A DNA stretch of 64,000 nt from Streptomyces tuirus (GTDB taxonomy: Bacteria > Actinomycetota > Actinomycetes > Streptomycetales > Streptomycetaceae): assembly GCF_014701095.1 (NCBI RefSeq), contig NZ_AP023439.1, positions 3,708,001 to 3,772,000 of the forward strand, read 5' to 3'. Both the position numbers and the translations under genes were made by a program. Under the pieces are notes generated by a model. It did not search any database, was not told where the DNA came from, and saw nothing but the letters and a program-made list of their open reading frames with translations. Each line of letters begins with the position of its first letter. The first letter of the stretch is position 1. Below, piece after piece: positions 19,969 through 28,548 of the stretch.

Positions 19969-20463
19969 ATGACATACCGGGTCTGCTTCGTCTGCACGGG
20001 CAACATCTGCCGTTCCCCGATGGCCGAGATCGTCTTCCGCGCGCGGGTGGCGGAGGCGGGTCTCGACGAGCTGGTGGAGGTCGACAGCGCCGGCACGGGC
20101 GGATGGCACGAGGGCGACGGAGCCGACCCGCGTACGGTGGCCGTCCTCGAGGACAACGGCTACGCCGGGGGCCACACGGCCCGGCAGTTCCGGTCGTCCT
20201 GGTTCTCCCGCCTCGACCTGGTGATCGCCCTCGACTCCGGCCATCTCGGGGCCCTGCGCGGGCTCGCGCCCACGGAGGAGGACGCGGAGAAGGTGCGGCT
20301 GCTGCGCTCGTACGACCCCGCCGCCGGCGACGATGACCTCGACGTACCGGACCCCTACTACGGGGGCATGGACGGCTTCGAGGAGTGTCTTGAGATGGTG
20401 GAGGCGGCGAGCGCCGGTCTGCTCGCCGCAGTGCGCAAGAATCTGGAGGGACAGGCGGCATGA
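19969..20463 (+). CDS. Low-molecular-weight protein tyrosine phosphatase
   Basis: The 164-aa product has the active-site loop CTGNICRS (Cys9 nucleophile, Arg15) and the general-acid aspartate in DVPDPYYGG, both required for activity. It should dephosphorylate tyrosine residues in the cytoplasm. In Streptomyces such enzymes (PtpA) affect antibiotic production, but whether this is the same orthologue cannot be shown here. It overlaps the next gene by four bases (ATGA), so translation is probably coupled. Confidence 0.92.
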   Translation: MTYRVCFVCTGNICRSPMAEIVFRARVAEAGLDELVEVDSAGTGGWHEGDGADPRTVAVLEDNGYAGGHTARQFRSSWFSRLDLVIALDSGHLGALRGLAPTEEDAEKVRLLRSYDPAAGDDDLDVPDPYYGGMDGFEECLEMVEAASAGLLAAVRKNLEGQAA

Positions 20464-21854
20464 GCGATTCCGCGACGGGTGACGCGGCCGGGACGACGGG
20501 CGACCCGGCCAGGGCGGCCGACGACGCGGGCCGGGCGAAGGATGCCGCGAGCCAGGTGACGCGTGCGGCGGACCGGGCGACGGGTGCCGTCGACGAGGTG
20601 ACGGTCGCCGTGGACGACGTCACGGATGCCGTGGACAAGGCGACGAACGCCGCCGACGAGGTGACGGGTGCCACCGACCAGGGGACGAGTGCCGCAGCCA
20701 AGGTGACGGGCGCCGTGGGCCAGTCGGCCGCGGGCGCCGGGGACGGCACGCGGGCGGTGCGGGCCGGGCTGCCCGAGCCGGTCAAGCACGAGCCGACGCT
20801 GCCCGGCCCCGTGTTCGCCGCCCACTTCCACCTGCCGGGCGACCCGACCGGCCCCTACACGTACGGCCGCGACGAGAACCCGACCTGGACGCTGCTGGAA
20901 CGCGCCATCGGCGAACTGGAAGCGCCCCGCGAGGACGGCGCCGAGACGCTCGTCTTCGCCTCCGGCATGGCCGCGATCTCGGCGGTGCTCTTCTCCCTGC
21001 TGCGCACCGGCGACGTGTGCGTCCTGCCCGACGACGGTTACCAGGCGCTGCCGCTGGTCCGCGCACAGCTGGAGGCGTACGGCATCGAGGTGCGCACCGC
21101 GCCGACGGGCGGTGACGCCCAGCTGGACGTCCTCGACGGCGCACGGCTGCTGTGGATCGAGACCCCGTCGAACCCCGGGCTCGACGTGTGCGACATCAGG
21201 CGGCTCGCCGAGGCGGCACACGCGCGTGGTGCCCTGGTGGCCGTCGACAACACCCTTGCGACACCGCTCGGCCAGCGTCCGCTGGAGCTCGGCGCCGACT
21301 TCGCGGTGGCCAGCGGCACCAAGCAGCTGACCGGCCACGGTGACGTCCTCCTGGGCTATGTCGTCGGCCGGAACGCCGAGGCGATGGCCGCCGTGCGCCG
21401 CTGGCGCAAGATCGTCGGTGCGATTCCCGGGCCCATGGAGGCCTGGCTCGCGCACCGCTCGATCGCAACACTTCAGATGCGGGTCGACCGGCAGAGCGCG
21501 ACAGCCCTGGCGGTCGCCGAGGCGCTGCGCGAGCGGCCCGAGGTGACGGGGCTGCGCTACCCGGGGCTTCCCGACGACCCCTCGCACGAGATCGCCAGGC
21601 GCCAGATGCGGCGCTTCGGGTGTGTGGTGTCGTTCACGCTGCCCACGCGCGAGCGTGCCGACCGCTTCCTCGACGCGCTGCGGCTCGTGGACGACGCGAC
21701 GAGCTTCGGCGGGGTGCGGTCCACCGCCGAACGGCGTGGACGCTGGGGCGGGGACGCGGTGCCGGAGGGCTTCGTCCGCCTGTCGGTCGGCGCCGAGGAT
21801 CCGGAGGACCTGGTGGTGGATGTGCTGCGTGCGCTGGACGCGTCGGCCGCCTGA
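20460..21854 (+). CDS. Cystathionine gamma-synthase/lyase-family PLP enzyme with N-terminal heptad repeats
   Basis: Residues about 100-460 form a Cys/Met-metabolism PLP enzyme: substrate and cofactor motif ASGMAAIS, ETPSNPGLDVCDI, and the PLP lysine in ASGTKQLTGHGD. It should catalyse elimination or replacement at the gamma carbon of cysteine/homoserine derivatives; the exact reaction is uncertain. Ahead of it, residues 31-86 are eight perfect-length heptads of the form (D/A)xxTxAx, an unusual extension likely to form an amphipathic helix. The ATG overlaps the phosphatase stop. A strong terminator follows at 21865. Confidence 0.87.
   Translation: MSDSATGDAAGTTGDPARAADDAGRAKDAASQVTRAADRATGAVDEVTVAVDDVTDAVDKATNAADEVTGATDQGTSAAAKVTGAVGQSAAGAGDGTRAVRAGLPEPVKHEPTLPGPVFAAHFHLPGDPTGPYTYGRDENPTWTLLERAIGELEAPREDGAETLVFASGMAAISAVLFSLLRTGDVCVLPDDGYQALPLVRAQLEAYGIEVRTAPTGGDAQLDVLDGARLLWIETPSNPGLDVCDIRRLAEAAHARGALVAVDNTLATPLGQRPLELGADFAVASGTKQLTGHGDVLLGYVVGRNAEAMAAVRRWRKIVGAIPGPMEAWLAHRSIATLQMRVDRQSATALAVAEALRERPEVTGLRYPGLPDDPSHEIARRQMRRFGCVVSFTLPTRERADRFLDALRLVDDATSFGGVRSTAERRGRWGGDAVPEGFVRLSVGAEDPEDLVVDVLRALDASAA
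20550..20717 (+). repeat. Eight 21-bp coding repeats in the PLP enzyme gene
   Basis: The 168 bases are exactly eight 21-bp units, each encoding a heptad such as DRATGAV, DEVTVAV, DDVTDAV, DKATNAA and DEVTGAT. Units differ in sequence, so the array is old or under selection for protein pattern and not for DNA identity. Confidence 0.85.
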
Positions 21855-21864
21855 CCATCGTCAC

Positions 21865-21903
21865 GGACGGTCCGAGCCTCCCCCCTCGTGGCTCGGACCG
21901 TCC
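21865..21903. terminator. Strong hairpin terminator after the PLP enzyme gene
   Basis: A perfect 14-bp stem, GGACGGTCCGAGCC with GGCTCGGACCGTCC, and an 11-base loop. It starts 10 bases after the stop codon, with no U-run. Confidence 0.85.
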
Positions 21904-22050
21904 CCCGGTTCCGCGCGCAAGAACCGCGCGACCAAGGCTAGTTGACTCTCTGTCAGTGTCCAATCACCGTAGCGACAGAGACCTATCGACTTATTTATAG
22001 TTGAGCGCGGCCGGGGGGCCGGAGCGGGGGCCGAAGAGGGAGTGTGTGCG

Positions 22051-22953
22051 GTGGATCTGGCCTTGCTGCGGACCTTCGTGACCGTGCACCGGGCCGGCTC
22101 CTTCACCCGTGCCGCCGCTCTGCTCGGCCTCTCCCAACCTGCCGTCACCTCGCAGATACGGACGCTGGAGCGGCAGCTGGGCCGCCCCCTGTTCCTGCGA
22201 CAGGCCCGGGGCGTGACCCCGACGAGCATCGGCGACGAACTCGCCCACAAGGCCGCACCCCATCTCGACGCCCTGGTGGAGATCACCGAGACCGGCCTCG
22301 ACGACGACTCCTCCTTACGGACGCTGCACCTCGCAGGCCCGCCGGAGTTCACGGCCGAACGAGCCCTGCCCGCCCTCACCGAGCTGACCGGCGAGGACGG
22401 CCAGGGCTTCGCCTTGCGCGCGTCCTTCGGGAACGCCGAGGAAACACTGGAGGGGCTCTCCGCCGGACACCATGATCTGGCCATCAGCACCGCCCAGCCG
22501 CGCGGCGCCCTGCTCACGGCGACTGCGCTCTGCGACGAGGAGCACATCCTGGTCGCGGCTCCGCGCTGGGCCGAGCAGGCCGGCACCGGTCGGGACCGCA
22601 GGCCGGCACCGGCCCTCGAGAAGGTGCCTGTGGTGGAGGTGCACGAGTCGCTGCCGTTCGTCTCCCGCTACTGGGCCTCCGTCTTCGACTCGCCCCCGGC
22701 CGTCCCGGGCACCGTGATCGTCCCCGACCTGCGTGCGGTCCTGGCCTGCGCGGTCGCGGGCGCCGGGCTGGCGGTGCTGCCCCGCTACCTTTGCGCCGCG
22801 GCGCTGGAGCGGGGCGAAGTCGTCGCCCTGAACGAGCCGGACGTGCCACCGCTGCGCACGTACTTCCTGGTGGTCCGCACCGGGACGCTCGCCATGCCCC
22901 ATATCGCGCGGGCTCACGAGTGGTTGCAGCAGGCTTCGGCCGACTGGTGCTGA
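22051..22953 (+). CDS. LysR-family transcriptional regulator with a TTA codon
   Basis: The 300-aa protein has the LysR winged helix at its N terminus (LLRTFVTVHRAGSFTRAAALLGLSQ) and a substrate-binding domain. It resembles regulators that act on an adjacent divergent gene; the neighbour upstream is convergent or in tandem, so the target is unknown. Leu at 22315-22317 is encoded by TTA, the codon read by the bldA tRNA in Streptomyces, so translation may be limited to late growth. The GTG at 22051 is better spaced from GAGGGAG than the in-frame GTG at 22042. Confidence 0.88.
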   Translation: MDLALLRTFVTVHRAGSFTRAAALLGLSQPAVTSQIRTLERQLGRPLFLRQARGVTPTSIGDELAHKAAPHLDALVEITETGLDDDSSLRTLHLAGPPEFTAERALPALTELTGEDGQGFALRASFGNAEETLEGLSAGHHDLAISTAQPRGALLTATALCDEEHILVAAPRWAEQAGTGRDRRPAPALEKVPVVEVHESLPFVSRYWASVFDSPPAVPGTVIVPDLRAVLACAVAGAGLAVLPRYLCAAALERGEVVALNEPDVPPLRTYFLVVRTGTLAMPHIARAHEWLQQASADWC

Positions 22954-23039
22954 AGCCCTCAAGGGCGGCTTCTGGCGACGAAGCGGGGTGCTTGGGACCA
23001 TGCTTCACTCTGGGAGCTCAGCCGGTGACGTTTCGCGAT

Positions 23040-23053
23040 GTTTCACGTGGAAC
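23040..23053. promoter_or_regulatory. Near-parS site before the Nudix gene
   Basis: GTTTCACGTGGAAC differs from parS at one base (A to G in the right arm). It lies 22 bases before the Nudix start codon and may be a weak ParB site. Confidence 0.55.
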
Positions 23054-23074
23054 CAGCCGGGCCACATTTCACTC

Positions 23075-23557
23075 ATGACCGTCCGACCCGTGGTCAAGCG
23101 CACCGCCCGCGCCGTTCTGCTGGACGGTGCCGACCTGATCTTGATCAAGCGCACCAAGCCGGGTGTGGATCCCTACTGGCTCACCCCCGGCGGTGGAGTC
23201 GAACCCAGCGACTCGACCGTCGTCGACGCCCTGCACCGCGAGGTGTACGAGGAACTCGGCGCGAAGATCACCGACGTGGTGCCCTGCTTCGTGGACACCA
23301 TGGAGCACATCGGGGAGGACGGCGGCGCGACCGGTGTGAAGGTGCAGCACTTCTTCGTCTGCCGTCTGGAGTCCATGGACCCGTCCCTGCGCCACGGCCC
23401 CGAGGTCGACGCGCCGGTCGGCGAGTACGAGATCGTGCGCGTGCCGTTCACCCGGGTCGGGATCGCCTCCGTCCATCTCGTGCCGCTGTCACTGCGGCAT
23501 TACCTGGACGGCAACATCGAGGGCGTCCTGGCGATGCATGCGCCCGACCTGGGCTGA
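23075..23557 (+). CDS. Nudix hydrolase
   Basis: The 160-aa product carries a Nudix box around residues 39-63 (GGGVEPSDSTVVDALHREVY, then EELGA). The REVYEELG core that binds Mg2+ is intact, but the first Glu of the consensus is replaced by Ser47, with Asp46 adjacent. It should hydrolyse a nucleoside diphosphate linked to another group; the substrate is unknown. The ATG at 23075 is used because upstream in-frame sequence runs through the near-parS site. It is convergent with the globin-reductase gene, with only 8 bases between stops. Confidence 0.83.
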   Translation: MTVRPVVKRTARAVLLDGADLILIKRTKPGVDPYWLTPGGGVEPSDSTVVDALHREVYEELGAKITDVVPCFVDTMEHIGEDGGATGVKVQHFFVCRLESMDPSLRHGPEVDAPVGEYEIVRVPFTRVGIASVHLVPLSLRHYLDGNIEGVLAMHAPDLG

Positions 23558-23565
23558 GACGCGGA

Positions 23566-25167
23566 TCAGTTTCCGGCGGCGACCAGTTCCTCGACGGAGT
23601 CGTGCCGTATGCGGTCCGACGGGATGCCGCTGTCCCGCAGGGCGTGCACCCCACTGCGGATCATCCCGGGCGGGCCCGATAGGTAGGCGTCGAACTCGTT
23701 CCACGGCCCATAGGCGCGCACGGCGTCCGGCAGCTGCTGGTTGGCCTGCTGGTCGATGATCGCTCTGACCGCGAGCCACGGGTGGGTCTGCTGGAGGCGG
23801 AGCATGGTGTCGATGTCGTACAGGTCGTGGTCGGTGCGGGCTCCGTAGAAGACCTCGACGGACCGGCGTTCACCGTGCTCGGCGACGTCCTCGACCAGGG
23901 CCTTGATGGGCGCTATGCCCGTGCCGCCGCCCACGCAGAGCAGGCCGCTGTCGGTGGTGTGGTTCACGGTCATGGAACCCGCGGGCGGGCCGAGCCGGAT
24001 GATGTCGCCGGGGCGGGCGCGGTGCACCAGGGCGTTGGAGACCCAGCCCGCCGGGACGGCCTTCACGTGGAACGACAGCAGACCGTCGGAGCGGGGCGCG
24101 GAGGCGAAGGAGTAGTGCCGCCAGATCCGGGGCCACCAGGGTGTCTCCAGGCTGGTGTACTGCCCGGCGAGGAAGGGGTACGGCTGGTCGGGGCGGACGG
24201 TGACGACCGCGACGTCCGGGGTTCTCATGTCGTGCGCGACGATCTCGGCGTACCACCAGGCCGGGGCGCGCAGTTCGTCCGCGGCCGCCGCGTCGATCAT
24301 GACCTGGGAGATCGTGGTGTAGGTCCGGACCCAGGCCGCCTCCATCTCCGGGTTCCAGACCCCGGCCGCGTACTTACTCAGCGCGCCGATCAGGCACTCG
24401 CCGACGGCCGGATAGTGCTCGGGTCGTGTGCCGTACTTCCGGTGGCCCCGGCCGAGGTTCTGCAGGTAGTCGACGAGGACGTCCTTGTTGTCGATGTGTT
24501 CGGCGGCCGTGAGCAGCGCCCTGAGCAGCCGGTCCCGCTGGGTGTCCATCGCGGCCGGGAACAGCGACCGCAGATCGGGGTGGCGGACGAAGAGCAGGGC
24601 GTAGAAGTAGGAGGTCACCTTGTCGGAGACCGGGGCGACCTCGGCCATGGTGCGACGAATGAGGACGGCGTCCGGGGACCCCGCTTCGGCCGGCGCGGGA
24701 GTGACCTCTTCTTCGGGCGGCACCGAGGCGGGCCGTTGGGCGGGAACATGCTCCTCGGCGGCAGCCGTGGGCGGCGGAACGGTGGAGGCGAAGGGCGTCG
24801 GGGTGAGCGCTGTCGGAACGGGGCCCGGCGACGTGACGGTGGCAAGGCGCGGGACCGCGGGGGACTCGGCGTGCTGCGCGGCGGGAGGGGTGGACCGGGG
24901 TATGGACTCCGGAGCTTCACGCCTTTGGTCCGGCGCACCGGTGCTCGCGCCGTCGGGGGGCGCGGGGGTGTGGTCCGCCGGTGCTTCCGCGGCCGCCCCG
25001 GGCCTGCCCACCGGGCGTATCGCGGCCGGTCGACGCCCTTCTGCCGGCCTGTCTGCGGTTCCGGCGTCGCTGTCCGGCGGCGTCGTCGGGTTCTTGCGGG
25101 GTGTGAACCAGCCGCCCCCGCCGCCAGAAGTGCCGTTGTCGGCCGACGTGGTGGTCGGAGCGTCCAT
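23566..25167 (-). CDS. Flavohemoglobin-like globin-ferredoxin reductase with disordered N terminus
   Basis: The 533-aa protein has a Pro/Ala/Thr-rich, probably disordered stretch in residues 1-165. A globin domain follows (about 168-300), with a likely proximal His in GRGHRKYG, the distal Tyr in SYFYALLF and the EHYPAVGE motif of flavohemoglobins. Next is an FAD/NAD reductase module with RHYSFAS (FAD) and GGGTGIAPI (NAD). Such proteins oxidise nitric oxide to nitrate or act as heme reductases. The long N-terminal extension is unusual. ATG 25167 was chosen; an in-frame start at 25287 lacks support. No NO-sensor operator was recognised in its upstream region. Confidence 0.87.
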   Translation of the reverse strand: MDAPTTTSADNGTSGGGGGWFTPRKNPTTPPDSDAGTADRPAEGRRPAAIRPVGRPGAAAEAPADHTPAPPDGASTGAPDQRREAPESIPRSTPPAAQHAESPAVPRLATVTSPGPVPTALTPTPFASTVPPPTAAAEEHVPAQRPASVPPEEEVTPAPAEAGSPDAVLIRRTMAEVAPVSDKVTSYFYALLFVRHPDLRSLFPAAMDTQRDRLLRALLTAAEHIDNKDVLVDYLQNLGRGHRKYGTRPEHYPAVGECLIGALSKYAAGVWNPEMEAAWVRTYTTISQVMIDAAAADELRAPAWWYAEIVAHDMRTPDVAVVTVRPDQPYPFLAGQYTSLETPWWPRIWRHYSFASAPRSDGLLSFHVKAVPAGWVSNALVHRARPGDIIRLGPPAGSMTVNHTTDSGLLCVGGGTGIAPIKALVEDVAEHGERRSVEVFYGARTDHDLYDIDTMLRLQQTHPWLAVRAIIDQQANQQLPDAVRAYGPWNEFDAYLSGPPGMIRSGVHALRDSGIPSDRIRHDSVEELVAAGN

Positions 25168-25737
25168 GGTGTGCCTCGCCTCGAGCATCTTTCGGTCGGT
25201 CTGCGCACTTCCCCAAGTCGGAAGGTGCCTGCTTTCCCCCGTGGACGGCTTGCGTTCCCATCCTTGTCGCGGCCAATGCGGCCACATTCAACCCGTATTC
25301 CGGCTCCGTACGGACAAGTAAGACGAGAGTGTGACATTGGCCGCAGTAACTCTCGTCGAGCTTCTCACTCGTCAGGACGCTTCCGTCGCATAACCGGAAA
25401 CGCGGGTCTTCGATCTCTCCGTCCCGTTAGGCTGCGTTGCCCTGCTTTCGGCCCACGGGCGGGTCGTCCCATCCCGGATGCGAACCGGAGTCGACCCTAC
25501 CGGCCACCGCCGCGCACACAAGTCCCCCCTCGCCTCGTCACGAATACGGGCACGCCGCGAATCATCAAGTCCGTCAACTATTGGACGAGAAAAGCCCGTT
25601 CAACGCCTCGATCGGACATCCGGTGTTCTTACGTGTTTCACGTGAAACATGCAGCGGTGGTCCGCAACGTGTGCGGGCGGCGACAACTGGCCAAAAGCTC
25701 GTATGACTCCTCTGAAACAGGTGGACGCCGGGGGCCG
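25168..25737. other. Long divergent spacer with one parS
   Basis: About 570 bases without a supported gene separate the globin-reductase and the acetyltransferase. The sequence is somewhat AT-richer than the genes and should contain the divergent promoters. A perfect parS lies at 25635. No convincing promoter pair, repeat or operator other than parS was identified. Confidence 0.5.
25635..25648. promoter_or_regulatory. parS centromere site (perfect), intergenic
   Basis: Perfect GTTTCACGTGAAAC in the spacer upstream of the acetyltransferase, 90 bases before its ATG. Confidence 0.95.
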
Positions 25738-26622
25738 ATGTCAGACAGCCTGACCTGCGTGTCGACTCCTTCCCTTGCCTCATTGCCCATCCGCCGTCTG
25801 ACGCTTCGCGATCAAGCCGCCTGCGCCGACTTGTCCGAGGACCGGGGGTGGCCACGGGAGGAGCACAAGTGGGGCTTCCTCCTCACAGCCGGGCAGGGCT
25901 ACGGCATCGAGGATCCCGACGGAGGCCTCGTGAGCGCCTGCGTCGTCACCGAGTACGGCCCCCAGAGCCCTTCTCTCGCCGCGATCGGCATGGTCCTGGT
26001 CGCCGGACGGCACGCACGGCAAGGTGTGGGACGCCGGCTGATGCGCCACGTCGTGTCCGCGATGGGCACCACGCCCCTCACCCTGCACGCGACGCCGAAC
26101 GGCCGCCCCCTCTACGAGGAACTGGGGTTCAAGGTCATCGGACGGGCCGAGATGGTCATCGGGAGTTTCACTCCCGGTGGGCCGGAGCCCAGGGTCGCCA
26201 CCCGGGCCGCCACCGCCGAGGACCTCACCGCGATCCTCCACCTCGACGAGCAGGTGTTCGGGACCGACCGCACGCACATCGTCACCCGACTCCCCGCATT
26301 CGCCGATCAGTTGCGGGTGGCCGAGGAGGGCGGACGGATCATCGGGTACGCGGCCGCCTGGCCCAACATGGACACCCACGTCGTCGGCCCGCTCATCGCA
26401 CGCGACACATCGGTGGCCCAGGCGCTCATCGCCTCCCTCGCCGCCCACACCGACCGCCCCCTGCGCACCGACATCGATGTGCGCCACGAGGAGCTCCTCG
26501 CGTGGGTGAAGGAGCACGGCCTGGAGTCCGTCGCCTTCAACTCGGTGATGGCGTACGGCATCACCGAACTGCCCGGAGACTGGACCCGGCGGTTCGCGCC
26601 GGTCACGGTCGCGGCGGGCTGA
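25738..26622 (+). CDS. GNAT-family N-acetyltransferase (two-domain type)
   Basis: The 294-aa product has a GNAT acetyl-CoA-binding motif in its first half (VAGRHARQGVGRRLMRHV) and a degenerate GNAT-like second half from about residue 160, the tandem arrangement of the double-GNAT subgroup. It should transfer acetyl from acetyl-CoA to an amine; the substrate is unknown. The ATG at 25738 (MSDSLTCVSTP) follows a G-rich run that may serve as the ribosome-binding site. A strong hairpin follows the gene. Confidence 0.85.
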   Translation: MSDSLTCVSTPSLASLPIRRLTLRDQAACADLSEDRGWPREEHKWGFLLTAGQGYGIEDPDGGLVSACVVTEYGPQSPSLAAIGMVLVAGRHARQGVGRRLMRHVVSAMGTTPLTLHATPNGRPLYEELGFKVIGRAEMVIGSFTPGGPEPRVATRAATAEDLTAILHLDEQVFGTDRTHIVTRLPAFADQLRVAEEGGRIIGYAAAWPNMDTHVVGPLIARDTSVAQALIASLAAHTDRPLRTDIDVRHEELLAWVKEHGLESVAFNSVMAYGITELPGDWTRRFAPVTVAAG

Positions 26623-26633
26623 CGATCTCGATA

Positions 26634-26676
26634 CGGCGACGCCGGCTCCCCCGGGATCGGGGAACCGGCGTCGCCG
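26634..26676. terminator. Hairpin between convergent acetyltransferase and HbpS-like genes
   Basis: CGGCGACGCCGG pairs with CCGGCGTCGCCG, extended by TCCCC with GGGGA past single mismatched bases. Its position between two convergent genes suits bidirectional termination. Confidence 0.85.
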
Positions 26677-26707
26677 CTCTGAGGGGTCTCGCGCTGAAAG
26701 AGCCCGG

Positions 26708-27130
26708 TCAGGCGAGGGCCTCCACGGCGGCCGTGGCAAAGCCGTGGTCCTGCTCCGGGGCACCTCCGCCGACGCCGATCGCGCCGATCAAACGGCCCTC
26801 ACGGTGCACCGGCACACCACCCGCGATGAACAGCAGGGGACGGTCGAGCGCGGTCGGCAGCGTGTGGAAGGGGCCGCCGGGCTGTACCGCGTCGACCAGG
26901 TCGGCGGTGGGCGCGTTCAGCTGGAGGGCCGTGTAGGCCTTGCGGGTGCTGGTCTCGCCGGAGATCAGCACGGCGCGGTCGTCCCGGCGGAAGGCGAGCA
27001 GATGGCCGCCCGCGTCCAGGACGGTGACGCTGACGGTGACGCCTGCGGCGTCTGCGGCACGGTGGGCGGCGGCGACGAGGGCGTCGGCGTCCTGGGTGGT
27101 CAGGGGGGCGACAGCGGGGGTTGTGTTCAT
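26708..27130 (-). CDS. GlcG/HbpS-family heme-binding-like protein
   Basis: The 140-aa single-domain protein belongs to the GlcG/HbpS (DUF336) family by the pattern VTVLDAGGHLLAFRRDD, the STRKAYTA helix and the C-terminal IGAIGVGGGAPEQDHGFA stretch. HbpS in Streptomyces binds heme and modulates a redox sensor kinase, but it is secreted. This copy has no signal peptide and no kinase nearby, so a cytoplasmic role is likely. It lies 68 bases downstream of an MFS pump on the same strand, probably in one transcript. Confidence 0.82.
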   Translation of the reverse strand: MNTTPAVAPLTTQDADALVAAAHRAADAAGVTVSVTVLDAGGHLLAFRRDDRAVLISGETSTRKAYTALQLNAPTADLVDAVQPGGPFHTLPTALDRPLLFIAGGVPVHREGRLIGAIGVGGGAPEQDHGFATAAVEALA

Positions 27131-27198
27131 GAGGGGATTCTCCTGGGGGACTTGCTGGTAGTGCCGGATCGTGGGGTGCATCGGGGTGATCCGGTGGT

Positions 27199-28407
27199 TC
27201 AGTGGTGGGCAGTGGCCCGCTGCTCGGCCGGCGCGGATCCCGTGACGACGGTGCCGGAGCCACCGGCACGGCGCTCCAGGGCGGCCGAGAGGAGCGCCAG
27301 GGCCAGCGCCCCGGCGGCCAGAGCGGCGCCGACCCAGTTGGGGGCGGTGTAGCCGAGGCCGGCCGCGATCACGAGGCCGCCGAGCCATGCGGACAGGGCG
27401 TTGCCGAGGTTGAAGGCGCCGATGTTCACGGCGGAGGCCAGCGTCGGGGCACCGTGCGCCTGGTCGAGGACCCGCTTCTGAAGCGGCGGCACGGTGGCGA
27501 AGCCCAGGGCGCCGATCAGCACGACGGTGACCGCCGACAGCAGCTTGTCGTGGGCAGTGACGGTGAACAGCGCCAGGACAACGGCCAGGGCGCCCAGGGA
27601 GACGTACAGCATGGGCATCAGGGCGCGGTCGGCGAACTTGCCGCCGACGAGGTTGCCGCCGACCATGCCGAGGCCGAAGAGGACCAGCAGCCAGGTGACG
27701 GAGCCGTCCGCGAAGCCTGCAACGTGGGTCATCATCGGCGCGATGTAGGTGATGGCCGCGAAGACGCCGCCGAAGCCGAGGACGGTCATGGCCATCGCGA
27801 GCAGGACCTGCACGTTCTTGAACGCGGCCAGCTCGTGTCGCAGGTGCACGCCCTCCGGCTTGGGCATGTCGGGGACGAGCCGGGCGATGCCGGCCAGGCC
27901 GATGAGGCCGAGAGCGGCGACAAGGCCGAAGGTCACCCGCCAGCCGGCGGACTGCCCGACCAGCGTGCCCAGCGGAACGCCGACCACGTTGGCGACGGTC
28001 AGACCGGTGAACATCATCGCGATGGCTCCGGCCCTCTTGTCCGGGGCGACGAGGTCGGCCGCGACGACCGAGCCGATACCGAAGAAGGCGCCGTGGGCCA
28101 GCGAGGCGATGATCCGGCCGATCAGCATGACGGAGAAGGCCGGGGCGAGCGCCGAGAGCAGGTTGCCGACGATGAACAGGCCCATCAGAAGCATCAGCAT
28201 CCGCTTGCGGGAGACCTTGGTGCCGAGCACCGTCATCAGCGGGGCGCCGAACATGACGCCGAGCGCGTAGCCGGTCACCAGGTATCCGGCGGTGGGGATG
28301 GAGACCCCGTAGTCGCCCGCGACCTCGGGCAGCAAGCCCATGATCACGAACTCCGTCGTTCCGATCCCGAAGGCCCCGATCGCGAGGGCCAGAAGCGCGA
28401 GAGGCAT
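27199..28407 (-). CDS. MFS efflux transporter (AraJ/YdhP-like)
   Basis: The 402-aa protein has twelve predicted membrane helices and begins with the family's GAFGIGTTEFVIMGLLPEVA stretch. The cytoplasmic loop motif between helices 2 and 3 (GTKVSRKRML) is that of drug:H+ antiporters of the AraJ/YdhP group, which export sugars or drugs. ATG 28407 follows GGGAAGG; an earlier TTG is less likely. A MarR-type gene diverges 141 bases away and is the probable repressor. Confidence 0.87.
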   Translation of the reverse strand: MPLALLALAIGAFGIGTTEFVIMGLLPEVAGDYGVSIPTAGYLVTGYALGVMFGAPLMTVLGTKVSRKRMLMLLMGLFIVGNLLSALAPAFSVMLIGRIIASLAHGAFFGIGSVVAADLVAPDKRAGAIAMMFTGLTVANVVGVPLGTLVGQSAGWRVTFGLVAALGLIGLAGIARLVPDMPKPEGVHLRHELAAFKNVQVLLAMAMTVLGFGGVFAAITYIAPMMTHVAGFADGSVTWLLVLFGLGMVGGNLVGGKFADRALMPMLYVSLGALAVVLALFTVTAHDKLLSAVTVVLIGALGFATVPPLQKRVLDQAHGAPTLASAVNIGAFNLGNALSAWLGGLVIAAGLGYTAPNWVGAALAAGALALALLSAALERRAGGSGTVVTGSAPAEQRATAHH

Positions 28408-28548
28408 GGAGGGGTACCTTCCCAAACGATTGCAGGAGCGCTTTGCGTGCGTTCACAATAGTTGCAGACGCGGGTTATGTGCAAGCGACGTCAATTGCGG
28501 TCGTGCTCTATCCTGGATGGCAGCCGCTCCGGGACGGAGGAAACGCCA

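Noticed and set aside
24054..24074. parS-like CCTTCACGTGGAAC in the globin-reductase gene
   Set aside because: Three differences from parS; the sequence simply encodes Phe-His-Val in the reductase domain.
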